Shown piece after piece: positions 54,362 to 62,987 of a stretch of DNA of 64,000 bases. The notes under the pieces were generated by a model. That model was given only the letters and a program-made list of their open reading frames with translations, was not told the DNA's origin and did not search any database. A program made the position numbers and the translations under genes. Positions within the stretch are counted from its first letter, which is position 1. Each line of letters begins with the position of its first letter. The stretch comes from an uncultured Lachnospiraceae bacterium (GTDB lineage Bacteria > Bacillota > Clostridia > Lachnospirales > Lachnospiraceae). The DNA is taken from the NCBI GenBank assembly GCA_945929965.1, contig CAMEOT010000007.1, positions 39,556-103,555 on the forward strand, read 5' to 3'.

Positions 54362-55111
54362 ATGTTAACACAAAAAGTAAGCACCATCGATGAACTCCTG
54401 CAGTTCGTCAGCACGTTACGCCAAAAGCACGGCGTCCGCCTCTGGTTCCGCGGGGAAGAGAACGCGGATCTGACTCTGATCCCTTCCATCCAACGAAGCC
54501 AGAAAAGACTGGACTCCGAACGCTATATTGCCAATGATTTCTATATCCGGGCGAGACAGATCCTGGACAATCCTCCCGACAAACACAATTACGCCGGTTG
54601 GGTCTCCCTGATGCAGCACTATGGTCTTCCCACGAGAATGTTAGACTGGACCCAGTCTCCCCTGATCGCCGTATTTTTCGCCACGGAGACTTACCGAGAG
54701 ACTCCGGACACCGATGCCTGCGTCTGGGTACTGACACCGGGTCTGTTGAACGAGAAGGAAGGCTTCGGCAACTGCATCTATCCCATTGATGCGGACACCA
54801 CACAGGAAATGCTGCTGCCTGCCTTCAAACACAACCACCACAATCCGGAATTGAAGAACAAGATCCTGGCTTGCAGCTCCACGGAGAATAACCTCCGCAT
54901 GTACTCCCAGTACTCCAACTTCACCGTACATAACTCTCTGGAGCGTCTGGAAGACATCTGCGATGAAAATATGCTGTATAAGATCATTATTCCCTCTGGG
55001 CGGAAACAATACTTTATAGAAAGCCTGCGGGTATTCGGCATCTCCGAGAGCTTCGTATATCCCGATCTGGATCATATATCGAATGATTTGAAAGATTCCT
55101 ATGGAATCTGA
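54362..55111 (+). CDS. FRG-domain protein
   Basis: The protein has 249 residues. The FRG domain is named for its Phe-Arg-Gly motif, here LWFRGEE (27-33), with the second conserved stretch MQHYGLPTRMLDWTQSP (84-100) and AVFFAT. Its function is unknown; some members occur in defence islands. It stands alone, with an overlapping repeat array at its 3' end. A weak GAGG ribosome binding site precedes the ATG. Confidence 0.88.
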   Translation: MLTQKVSTIDELLQFVSTLRQKHGVRLWFRGEENADLTLIPSIQRSQKRLDSERYIANDFYIRARQILDNPPDKHNYAGWVSLMQHYGLPTRMLDWTQSPLIAVFFATETYRETPDTDACVWVLTPGLLNEKEGFGNCIYPIDADTTQEMLLPAFKHNHHNPELKNKILACSSTENNLRMYSQYSNFTVHNSLERLEDICDENMLYKIIIPSGRKQYFIESLRVFGISESFVYPDLDHISNDLKDSYGI

Positions 55112-55255
55112 AAATCATTTGCGATTTTGAAGGACTCCTATGGGATTTAGGTTCATTTGCTACAAATCGCTGTAGGATTTTGAAAGATTCCTATGGAATC
55201 TGAAAATCATTTGTGATTTTGCGTGATTCCTATGGGATTTAGATTCATTAATTAA
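55085..55255 (+). repeat. 91-bp tandem repeat covering the FRG gene's 3' end
   Basis: Two units start at 55085 and 55176. Each contains GATTCCTATGGAATCTGAAA, then a related half-unit with GACTCCTATGGGATTTAG or GATTCCTATGGGATTTAG. The first unit encodes the last residues of the FRG protein (DLKDSYGI), so the array looks like duplication of the gene end. Confidence 0.8.
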
Positions 55256-55271
55256 GAAAGGAAATATACAC

Positions 55272-56378
55272 ATGAAAATCGTATTACAGCATCTGACCAA
55301 GAAATTCCCCGCACGCGGTCCTGTCCGCGGCAGGAAGAACCGCGAGGATGTCATTGCCGTGAATGACTTCGACTTCGAGATCCCCGACGGTAAGCTGATC
55401 GGACTCTTAGGTCCCTCCGGCTGTGGCAAAAGTACTGCCCTGAATCTGATCTGCGGTCTGCTGAAACCCACCGATGGCAAGATCTTTTTCGGCGAAGATG
55501 ATGTCACCGGACTTCCGCCCGAGAACCGTGGTGTCGGCATGGTGTTCCAGAACTATGCCCTCTACCCCCACCTCACTGTGGAAAAAAACATTCAGTTCCC
55601 CCTGGAGAATCTGAAGGGTGCTGACAAGCTTTCCAAAGAAGAGATGAATAAGCGCGTGCTGGAGGCAGCAAAGCTGGTACAGATCGATCACCTGTTAGAG
55701 CGTAAACCCAATGAGCTCTCCGGCGGTCAGCAGCAGCGTGTTGCCATCGCCAGAGCCTTAGTCAAGCTGCCAAAAGTTCTTCTTTTGGACGAGCCTCTCT
55801 CCAATCTGGATGCCAGACTCCGTCTCCAGACCAGAGAAGAGATCCGCCGGATCCAGCAGGAGACACAGATCACCACCATCTTCGTTACCCACGATCAGGA
55901 CGAAGCCATGAGCATCTCCGATATGATCGTCGTGATGAAGGACGGTATCGTACAGCAGATCGGCAAGCCCCAGAACGTATACGATGATCCCGTGAATCTG
56001 TTCGTTGCAAAGTTCCTCGGCACACCTCCCATCAATGTATTTTCCGGTGAGGTAAAAAATGAACAGTTATACATTGGCTCCGAGGCTGTTCTGTCCACTC
56101 CCGGAGTAGCGGATCAGCCCGTGCATGTCGGCATTCGCCCGGAAGGCTTCGTCTTAAAAGAGGACGGACCGCTCTCCTGCGATCTGGTGCGTCTGGAGGT
56201 CATGGGCCGGGATGTGAGCATTGTTTCCACCCATGAGAAGTCCCAGAACGTTACTATCCGTTCCATCATTGATGCAGACGAAGGCAGATCCCTCCCCACC
56301 GGGAAAGTGCATTTCGCCTTAAAGCCCGCAAAAGTATTTCTCTTTTGCACCGACACCGAAGAACGCATCCGTTTCTAA
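55272..56378 (+). CDS. Sugar ABC transporter ATP-binding protein (MsmK/UgpC type)
   Basis: The protein has 368 residues. Walker A is GPSGCGKST (47-55), the signature LSGGQQQR (near 151), Walker B VLLLDEPLSNLD, and the H-loop TIFVTHDQDEAM. The C-terminal OB-like domain (about 245-368) is the regulatory part of the CUT1 family. It is the first gene of the ABC operon. An early spacer (RGPVRGRKNRED, 16-27) is longer than usual. Confidence 0.93.
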   Translation: MKIVLQHLTKKFPARGPVRGRKNREDVIAVNDFDFEIPDGKLIGLLGPSGCGKSTALNLICGLLKPTDGKIFFGEDDVTGLPPENRGVGMVFQNYALYPHLTVEKNIQFPLENLKGADKLSKEEMNKRVLEAAKLVQIDHLLERKPNELSGGQQQRVAIARALVKLPKVLLLDEPLSNLDARLRLQTREEIRRIQQETQITTIFVTHDQDEAMSISDMIVVMKDGIVQQIGKPQNVYDDPVNLFVAKFLGTPPINVFSGEVKNEQLYIGSEAVLSTPGVADQPVHVGIRPEGFVLKEDGPLSCDLVRLEVMGRDVSIVSTHEKSQNVTIRSIIDADEGRSLPTGKVHFALKPAKVFLFCTDTEERIRF

Positions 56379-56440
56379 TATTTTATCCGGTTTTGCAGTC
56401 CGGCGGTATTCATGGGCTGCAGAAAGAATTGAGGTCTCTT

Positions 56441-57334
56441 ATGGAAAAACAAAATCTGAAAGCCTGGCTCTATCTATTGCCGGCATTCCTGTTTCTGGGT
56501 GCTTTTATGATCTATCCTCTTATCGACGTATTCGTGTACTCCTTTGAAGAGGGTTACAATTCCGCATCCCAGACCTTTTACGGCGTAGGCATGTACAATT
56601 ACTCCTATGTACTCCACGATCCGTACTTTTTACAGGCATTGAAAAATACCTTCATTCTGGTCATCATCACCGTTCCAGTCTCCACCGGACTGGCGCTTTT
56701 GATTTCCGCTGCCTTAAGCTCCATCAAACCGCTGCGGGATCTGTTCCAGACCATATTTTTCCTGCCCTACGTAACCAATACTCTGGCGGTCGGTCTGGTC
56801 TTCATGATTCTTTTCAAAAAGACTCCTTACTCCGACGGTCTGATCAATCTGCTGATTCAATTTTTCGGCGGCAGCTCCGTGGATTTCATCGACGGACCCT
56901 ACTGGGCGAAAATGTTCGTGCTGTGCTTTTACACCATCTGGATCGTTATGCCTTTTAAGATCCTGATCCTGACCAGCGCTCTCGCCAGTGTGAACCCCAT
57001 GTACTACAATGCGGCAAGAGTGGATGGCACTTCCCGTTTCCGGATGTTCACCAAAATCACACTACCCATGATCTCTCCCATGGTGTTCTACCTGATCATC
57101 ACCGGCTTTATCGGCGCATTCAAGGCATACAGTGATGCCGTGGCGCTCTTCGGCACGAACTTAAATGCTGCAGAGATGAATACCATCGTCGGTTACGTCT
57201 ACGACATGCTCTACGGCGACAGCGGCGGATATCCTTCCTATGCTTCCGCCGCGGCGATCCTGCTGTTTGCCATCGTCCTGACCATCACCTGCATCAATCT
57301 GCTGGTCAGCAAAAAGCATGTCCACTATGTATAG
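56441..57334 (+). CDS. Sugar ABC transporter permease (MalF/UgpA type)
   Basis: The product has 297 residues and six membrane helices. The permease EAA-type loop reads NPMYYNAARVDGTSRFRMF then ITLPMISP. The frame is open 96 nt upstream, but the TM1 context LKAWLYLLPAFLFLGAFM and GAGG fit the ATG at 56441. It pairs with the next gene to form the pore. Confidence 0.92.
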   Translation: MEKQNLKAWLYLLPAFLFLGAFMIYPLIDVFVYSFEEGYNSASQTFYGVGMYNYSYVLHDPYFLQALKNTFILVIITVPVSTGLALLISAALSSIKPLRDLFQTIFFLPYVTNTLAVGLVFMILFKKTPYSDGLINLLIQFFGGSSVDFIDGPYWAKMFVLCFYTIWIVMPFKILILTSALASVNPMYYNAARVDGTSRFRMFTKITLPMISPMVFYLIITGFIGAFKAYSDAVALFGTNLNAAEMNTIVGYVYDMLYGDSGGYPSYASAAAILLFAIVLTITCINLLVSKKHVHYV

Positions 57335-57351
57335 GAAAGGAGGTCTTTGTG

Positions 57352-58230
57352 ATGTCTGATGTTACATCTGATTATAAAAAACAAGAAAAGCGCACCCGGA
57401 TCTGCGGCAATATCCGTAATGGGATCGTCTACTTTTTTCTGTGTCTGTGGGCGCTGATCGTGCTGTTCCCTTTTTACTGGATGGTACTGACCTCCGTAAA
57501 AAGCTACGGCTCCTATAATGCGGAATATATTCCGAAGTTTTTCACTCTGTCTCCCACTCTGCAGAACTACGTGGACGCTTTTACCACTGTTTCTCTGGGA
57601 AGATACCTGTGGAACACTTTGTTTTTCACTGTGGTCACCACTGCCATCATGTTGGTGGTCATCACCCTGGCGGCCTTCGCGTTTGCAAGGTTGAACTTTG
57701 CCGGAAAAGATCTGATCTTTACGTTATTTTTATCCCTGATGATGATTCCGAACGAGCTGGTGGTCATTACGAATTTCACCACTATCACGAACCTGGATCT
57801 GCGTAATACCTTCACCGGCCTGATCCTGCCTTCCGTGACCAGCGTATTTTATATCTATCTGCTGCGGGAGAATTTCGCACAGATTCCGGACGAGCTGTAT
57901 TATGCCGCCAAGGTGGACGGTACTTCCGATCTGCGGTATCTGCGCAAGGTCATGGTGCCCATCTGCAAGCCCACGCTGATCACCATCGTGATCTTGAAGG
58001 TTATTGAATGCTGGAACTCCTATGTGTGGCCCAGACTGATCACCGATGATCCGGATTACTATCTGGTATCCAATGGTATCCAGGAGATCCGTGAGAATGG
58101 TTTCGGCAGAGAGAATATCCCCGCCATGATGGCTGCGGTAGTCGTGATCTCTGTTCCTCTGGTGGTGTTGTTCCTCGTATTCCGTAAAAAAGTCATGGCA
58201 GGCGTTGCCAGAGGAGGTACCAAAGGATGA
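57352..58230 (+). CDS. Sugar ABC transporter permease (MalG/UgpE type)
   Basis: The product has 292 residues and six membrane helices. The EAA loop reads IPDELYYAAKVDGTSDLRYL then VMVPICKP. GGAAAGGAGG lies 8 nt before the ATG; an in-frame GTG lies just 3 nt upstream. It overlaps the start of the binding-protein gene by 4 nt (ATGA). Confidence 0.92.
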   Translation: MSDVTSDYKKQEKRTRICGNIRNGIVYFFLCLWALIVLFPFYWMVLTSVKSYGSYNAEYIPKFFTLSPTLQNYVDAFTTVSLGRYLWNTLFFTVVTTAIMLVVITLAAFAFARLNFAGKDLIFTLFLSLMMIPNELVVITNFTTITNLDLRNTFTGLILPSVTSVFYIYLLRENFAQIPDELYYAAKVDGTSDLRYLRKVMVPICKPTLITIVILKVIECWNSYVWPRLITDDPDYYLVSNGIQEIRENGFGRENIPAMMAAVVVISVPLVVLFLVFRKKVMAGVARGGTKG

Positions 58231-59822
58231 GTCGATTTAGCAAAAAGCTGGCACTCTTATGTGCCCTGGGCGGGCTGTCCCTGTCTCTGACCGGCTGCCA
58301 TGGTTCCAAGGGGCTGCCGGAATTCACTGTTCCGGAGGAATTCGATACTTCCAGGAACTATGAGATCACCTTCTGGGCGAAAAACGATACCAACAAGACC
58401 CAGACGGAAATCTACAAAAAAGCCATTGCGGATTTTGAAGCCCTGTATCCCAATATCACGGTGAACCTGAATCTATACACGGATTACGGCAAAATTTACA
58501 ACGATGTCATTACCAATATTTCCACCAATACGACACCCAATGTCTGCATCACCTACCCGGATCACATTGCCACCTACCTCACCGGACAGAACACCGTAGT
58601 TCCTCTGGATGACCTGTTTGCTGATGAGAAATACGGTTTGGGCGGCACGAAGCTTGCCTATGACGGTCCTACCAGAGAAGAAGTCATTCCGCAGTTTTTG
58701 AATGAATGCTCCATCGACGGTCATTACTATGCCGTACCCTACATGCGTTCCACCGAAGCCTGTTACGTGAATAAGACCTACGTGGAAAATCTTGGATATA
58801 CTCTGCCGGATGTACTGACCTGGGATTTCATCTGGGAGGTCTCCGAGGCTGCCACCGCTCAAAATGCGGACGGTACCTATGTAGTCAACGGACAGAACGT
58901 ACTGATCCCGTTTATCTACAAGTCCACCGACAACATGATGATCCAGATGTTAAAGCAAAAGAACGCGGGATATTCCACAGCTGACGGCAGCATTGAACTT
59001 TTCAACGATACCACCACGGATCTCCTGTATGGTATTGCCGGGCACGTAAAAAGCGGTGCCTTTTCCACCTTCAAGATCTCCGGTTATCCTGCGAATTTCC
59101 TGAATGCAGGGCAATGTATTTTTGCCATTGATTCCACTGCCGGAGCTACCTGGATGGGTACTTTTGCTCCGCTGTCGGATATCAGTGAGGACTCTCTGGT
59201 GCAGTTTGAGACCGCCGTGCGGATGATTCCCCAGTTTGACCCGGAGCATCCCGAAATGATCTCTCAGGGACCTTCCGTCTGCGTCTTCAATAAATCGGAC
59301 TCTCAGGAAGTACTGGCGTCCTGGCTGTTTGCCCAGTATCTGCTCACCAACGATGTGCAGATCGCTTATTCCGAGACAGAAGGCTATGTACCGGTAACCT
59401 CCAAGGCACAAAACTCCGCAGAATATCAGGATTATCTGTCCAAAAGCGGTGCAGATAACGGTACACATTATGCAGTGAAGCTGGAAGCTTCCAAACTACT
59501 TTTAGATCATGTAGACAATACTTTTGTCACACCGGTATTTAACGGTTCCGCATCCTTACGTGATGCTTCCGGACAGTTGATTGAAAACGTGGTGAAGTCC
59601 ACCCGTAGAAAAGAAACTGTGGATGATGCCTACATGCAAAAGCTTTACAGCGATGTGGAGAGCCTGTACCGTCTCGGTCAGGGAAGTGATGCCTCCTTCG
59701 GCAAAAAGGAACTGGGTGCCATGCCCCGGGCTTCCGTGATCCTGTTAAGCACACTTGCAGTCACCTGGGTTCTGATTCTGCTGTATGTAGGGCGGGAATA
59801 TTTAAAAAACAGAAAGAAGTAA
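58227..59822 (+). CDS. Sugar ABC transporter solute-binding lipoprotein with C-terminal membrane helix
   Basis: The protein has 531 residues. The lipobox LTGC places the lipidated Cys at 24. The binding-protein fold follows (YEITFWAKNDTNKTQTEIYK, then ITVNLNLY). After residue 485 a basic/polar stalk leads to a second membrane helix (about 503-525, SVILLSTLAVTWVLILLYVG) and the tail NRKK. Most CUT1 binding proteins have no such helix, so this one would be anchored at both ends. It is the last gene of its operon. Confidence 0.9.
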   Translation: MSRFSKKLALLCALGGLSLSLTGCHGSKGLPEFTVPEEFDTSRNYEITFWAKNDTNKTQTEIYKKAIADFEALYPNITVNLNLYTDYGKIYNDVITNISTNTTPNVCITYPDHIATYLTGQNTVVPLDDLFADEKYGLGGTKLAYDGPTREEVIPQFLNECSIDGHYYAVPYMRSTEACYVNKTYVENLGYTLPDVLTWDFIWEVSEAATAQNADGTYVVNGQNVLIPFIYKSTDNMMIQMLKQKNAGYSTADGSIELFNDTTTDLLYGIAGHVKSGAFSTFKISGYPANFLNAGQCIFAIDSTAGATWMGTFAPLSDISEDSLVQFETAVRMIPQFDPEHPEMISQGPSVCVFNKSDSQEVLASWLFAQYLLTNDVQIAYSETEGYVPVTSKAQNSAEYQDYLSKSGADNGTHYAVKLEASKLLLDHVDNTFVTPVFNGSASLRDASGQLIENVVKSTRRKETVDDAYMQKLYSDVESLYRLGQGSDASFGKKELGAMPRASVILLSTLAVTWVLILLYVGREYLKNRKK

Positions 59823-60023
59823 TTTTTCAGCCCCATTCGTAAGATAATATCTGGTGGTATTTTCCTGCGCATGGGGTCTCTTTTTGCAAAAAGCCTTGAT
59901 TTATCTTACGTTTCAGGTATAATGGAACTGTTCGGTGTCTGAATGCGCCGGATAAATTGAGGAGATGTCTGTGTATCTGCACAGACCCATATGCGCCACA
60001 AAGCGCAGGAATGGAGGATTATT

Positions 60024-60863
60024 ATGAAAAAGAAGACACTTGCATTAACCATGGCTATGGCTCTGGTTCTGTCTCTCGCTGCATGTGGAAACAGCAATGC
60101 AAACGTTGCTGCTGAATCTACCGCTGCTGCCACCACTGAGGCTACTACCGAAGTTGCTACTACCGAAGCTTCTACTACCGAAGCTTCTACTGAGGCTGTT
60201 GCTGATGAGAAGTCCGAGGGTGTTATGACCTATGAAGAGTACATGGCTGCTGATCTCGATTCTGAAGTTGTGATCGAGGCTTATGTTCAGGCAAAACAGT
60301 CCTGGTGGGAAGACAAGGCCACTCTGTACACCCAGGATCAGGACGGCGCTTACTTCATTTATAATGCCGTATGTTCCGAAGAGGATTATGCAAAGCTGGT
60401 ACCCGGTACCAAGATTAAAGTAACCGGTTATAAGACCGAGTGGTCCGGTGAAGTAGAGATCGCTGAAGGTGCTACCTTCGAGATTGAAGACGGCAGCTAC
60501 ATCGCTCCCGTTACCGATGTGACAGATCTGTTAGGTACCGATGATCTGATCAACTACCAGAACCAGTTCGTAGCTTTCAAGGGCATGACCGTAGAAGCTG
60601 CTGGTCAGGATGCTGACGGCAACGACGTTGCTTTCCTGTACAACTGGGACGGTTCCGGTGAAGACGGTAACGACCTGTACTTCAACGTATCTCTGAATGG
60701 TCAGACCTATACCTTCACCGTTGAGTCTTATCTGTGCGACAACACCACCGATGTTTACAACGCAGTAAAGAACTTAAAGATCGGTGACACCGTTGATATG
60801 GAAGGCTTCCTGTACTGGTACGAAGGTGTGAACCCTCACATCACTTCCGTAACTGTGAAGTAA
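60024..60863 (+). CDS. Secreted lipoprotein with Thr/Glu-rich stalk and OB-like domain
   Basis: The product has 279 residues. The signal peptide ends in LAAC (Cys21). Residues 25-65 are repeats of TTEA/STEA, a flexible stalk. The remainder shows two similar beta-rich modules (MTYEEYMAADLDSEVVIEAY and TDLLGTDDLINYQNQFVAFK), suggesting OB folds. The function is not known. GGAGG lies 6 nt before the ATG; the frame is open 33 nt upstream. A terminator follows. Confidence 0.85.
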   Translation: MKKKTLALTMAMALVLSLAACGNSNANVAAESTAAATTEATTEVATTEASTTEASTEAVADEKSEGVMTYEEYMAADLDSEVVIEAYVQAKQSWWEDKATLYTQDQDGAYFIYNAVCSEEDYAKLVPGTKIKVTGYKTEWSGEVEIAEGATFEIEDGSYIAPVTDVTDLLGTDDLINYQNQFVAFKGMTVEAAGQDADGNDVAFLYNWDGSGEDGNDLYFNVSLNGQTYTFTVESYLCDNTTDVYNAVKNLKIGDTVDMEGFLYWYEGVNPHITSVTVK

Positions 60864-60898
60864 TTTCATGGCATCGTCAATTCAGAAGATTGCAATAT

Positions 60899-60936
60899 AA
60901 AAGAGCTGTCCTCGTAAAGAGGGCGGCTCTTTTTAC
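60899..60936 (+). terminator. Terminator after the OB-like lipoprotein gene
   Basis: AAAGAGCTGTCCTC pairs with GAGGGCGGCTCTTT across a GTAAA loop and ends in T5. Confidence 0.85.
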
Positions 60937-61065
60937 TCTGCCTATCTGTCTACTGCATTCTTTTATACTTTAGCGTTTTCATACATCGTCCATGCTTCAC
61001 TTCCTGTTCCGGGGACTTCCGCTTGCTGCAAAAGCAAATTCCAATACTTCCATGTGCTGCAATCC

Positions 61066-61623
61066 CTATCTTCTGCTCTCCCACCATCGTTTAGCAATCC
61101 GAAAGCCCTCCATGGGAACGCAGAACCTTTGGTCTCTTGGCGGTTGCAATGCAATATCGAGTTCCTCCATATCGAACCACTCCACGCACTCCACTTCCTC
61201 TTTTTGCAGGGTAAGCTTTTTAGCATCTACATGCTTGGTGTACATGTAGACGAATGCCACTTCATTGTCCCGGAACATTTTTCCATAGAATTCTTTTTCG
61301 TATTGAATCTCAAAACATCCGGCGAATGTAAGATCCTCCTTTGATGCCCGGATTCCCAGTTCTTCGTGAAGCTCCCGGATTGCGGACTCTTCCGGCTCAT
61401 CCCCAGCCTGAATATGCCCGGCGGAAGAGGTATCGAACCGCCCCGGGAAACTGTCTTTCTCCGCAGAGCGCTTCTGCAATAACAGCTGGGCTTTTCCATC
61501 CTGTTCCCTCACGATCCAGATATGGGCGGTTCTGTGGCGAACACCCTTTTCATGCGCCTGTGTGCGTTCTATGGTCTCCCCTGTGGGAATGCCTTTTTCA
61601 TCTACGATGTCAAATATTTCCAT
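61066..61623 (-). CDS. Nudix hydrolase
   Basis: The protein has 185 residues. The Nudix box runs from GHIQAGDEPEES through AIRELHEELGI (near 70-92), with the RELHEE core. The N-terminus EIFDIVDEKGIPTGETIERT resembles the isopentenyl-isomerase-like Nudix group often annotated as putative Idi or YfcD. The reaction is not predictable. AAAGGAG lies 10 nt before the ATG. Confidence 0.9.
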   Translation of the reverse strand: MEIFDIVDEKGIPTGETIERTQAHEKGVRHRTAHIWIVREQDGKAQLLLQKRSAEKDSFPGRFDTSSAGHIQAGDEPEESAIRELHEELGIRASKEDLTFAGCFEIQYEKEFYGKMFRDNEVAFVYMYTKHVDAKKLTLQKEEVECVEWFDMEELDIALQPPRDQRFCVPMEGFRIAKRWWESRR

Positions 61624-61650
61624 GGTGTTATGGCTCCTTTGTGTTTCTTT

Positions 61651-61730
61651 CTAGTCCTCTGGGTTTCTTTGCAGTCCTCTGGGTTTCTTTACAGTCCTCT
61701 GGGTTTCTTTACAGTCCTCTGGGTTTCTTT
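61651..61730. repeat. Four tandem 20-bp repeats upstream of the Nudix gene
   Basis: The unit is [A/G/C]NAGTCCTCTGGGTTTCTTT. Four copies start at 61651, 61671, 61691 and 61711 with differences only in the first two bases. They lie directly before the ribosome binding site of the minus-strand Nudix gene. Confidence 0.95.
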
Positions 61731-61830
61731 GTTAATTCATCTGTACCGCGATCATGCTGAGTTCTGCTCCGATATTGCTGCCTGCCCGTTTCGATGGCCT
61801 TTGCGTTGATGACCGCGGCGATATCGATAG

Positions 61831-62349
61831 CTACTCTCTTTCCCTTCTAAGGTCTAATACCATCAGATCGAAATCATAATATGTTCCGTCCATCTTATAA
61901 TACGCCGTCGAGGTCCCGATTTTTCGGAAGCCATATTTCTCATAGACATGAATAGCGCGTACATTATCACTTCGGACTTCCAGATTGATCAGTTCTATCG
62001 TATGTTCTTTAGCATACATAATGCATTTCTGTAACAGCGCACTACCAATTCCCTGCCCCCATTCTGACTTGACCACAGAGATTCCGAATTCGGCGCGGTG
62101 GCTCATCCTTCTAGAAAATCCGTTCAGGCTGGCATCTCCGACGATCTCTCCATTTTTCCATACTACATAGAGAACGGAATGTTCCTCTTCTTTCATGCTC
62201 TGTATGAACTTCTCTTCCTCTGCTGTCGAAATAGGAAGCCCTTCTTTTCCAAAGGACAGATAATCTGTCTCTCCACCTACCTGCGCCAAATATGCAATGA
62301 TCTTCTCCGCATCTTCCGGCGTAGCTTCTCTGATATCAAATTCTTCCAT
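61831..62349 (-). CDS. GNAT-family N-acetyltransferase
   Basis: The product has 172 residues. The acetyl-CoA-binding motif A is VKSEWGQGIGSALLQKCIMY, the preceding strand is AEFGISVV, and motif B is LEVRSDNVRAIHVYEKYGF. GGAGG lies 5 nt before the ATG at 62349; the frame is open 24 nt upstream. The acceptor substrate is unknown. Confidence 0.9.
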   Translation of the reverse strand: MEEFDIREATPEDAEKIIAYLAQVGGETDYLSFGKEGLPISTAEEEKFIQSMKEEEHSVLYVVWKNGEIVGDASLNGFSRRMSHRAEFGISVVKSEWGQGIGSALLQKCIMYAKEHTIELINLEVRSDNVRAIHVYEKYGFRKIGTSTAYYKMDGTYYDFDLMVLDLRRERE

Positions 62350-62376
62350 AACTGCCTCCAGCCCTTCTGTCATCTG

Positions 62377-62520
62377 TTAATTGATCTGACCTGCAATCGT
62401 ATCAAGGCCTGCACCAATACTTCCACCCAGATGCTCCAGCGCATTTGCGATCACTATTCCCGCAATCACAATAGCTGCCGCAATGATTATCCTGCCGATC
62501 AGATTCTGGTTTTCTTTCAT
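62377..62520 (-). CDS. 47-residue single-span membrane peptide
   Basis: The frame reads MKENQNLIGRIIIAAAIVIA, then GIVIANALEHLGGSIGAGLD, TIAGQIN. One membrane helix (8-26) is followed by a Gly-rich amphipathic tail. It lies between the Dabb and GNAT genes on the same strand. A ribosome binding site is not clear, because the upstream bases are part of a tandem repeat. It is of unknown function. Confidence 0.6.
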   Translation of the reverse strand: MKENQNLIGRIIIAAAIVIAGIVIANALEHLGGSIGAGLDTIAGQIN

Positions 62521-62632
62521 GCCGGTTTTCTTTCATTCTGGTTTTCCCTCATTCTCGTTTTCCTTCATTCTTGTTTTCCTTCATTCTCGTTTTCCTTCAT
62601 TCTCGTTTTCTTTCATTCTTGTTTTCTTCTTT
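62500..62632. repeat. Tandem 16-bp repeats upstream of the 47-residue peptide
   Basis: About eight units of roughly 16 nt (CATTCTCGTTTTCCTT and close variants) run without a gap. The left-most units overlap the first codons of the minus-strand peptide gene. Confidence 0.9.
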
Positions 62633-62649
62633 TCATCAAATTATATACT

Positions 62650-62949
62650 TTATTCGTAATCAAAAATTGTCTTAGTCTGAATATACTCCCCGTACTTTGC
62701 CTTCCATTCCTGATGAGCTGCGGAATCATCGTATACAGGCAGCGCCTCCGGATCCATCTCCATCTCGATCATCAGGTCATGCCGGTTCGGTCTCGGCGTC
62801 ACATTTTCATAAATGTTCACTGTATGGACGCCTTCGATCTGCTTCGTCTGATCAAAGATTCCCCGGATATCCGCAAGCATTTCTCTGCTCGCCTCGGTCT
62901 CCCTGTCCCATACATTTTCTTTAAACTTTACAATGATCAGGTGCTTCAT
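62650..62949 (-). CDS. Dabb-family stress-responsive alpha/beta barrel protein
   Basis: The product has 99 residues and is a dimeric ferredoxin-like barrel of the Dabb family. It starts MKHLIIVKFKENV; the central part reads VHTVNIYENVTPRPNRHDLM and ends with AAHQEWKAKYGEYI. GGGGG lies 9 nt before the ATG at 62949; another ATG 9 nt upstream abuts it. The function is not defined. Confidence 0.88.
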   Translation of the reverse strand: MKHLIIVKFKENVWDRETEASREMLADIRGIFDQTKQIEGVHTVNIYENVTPRPNRHDLMIEMEMDPEALPVYDDSAAHQEWKAKYGEYIQTKTIFDYE

Positions 62950-62987
62950 TTTGCACATCCCCCTTATCTTACTATTGCTGATATGTT

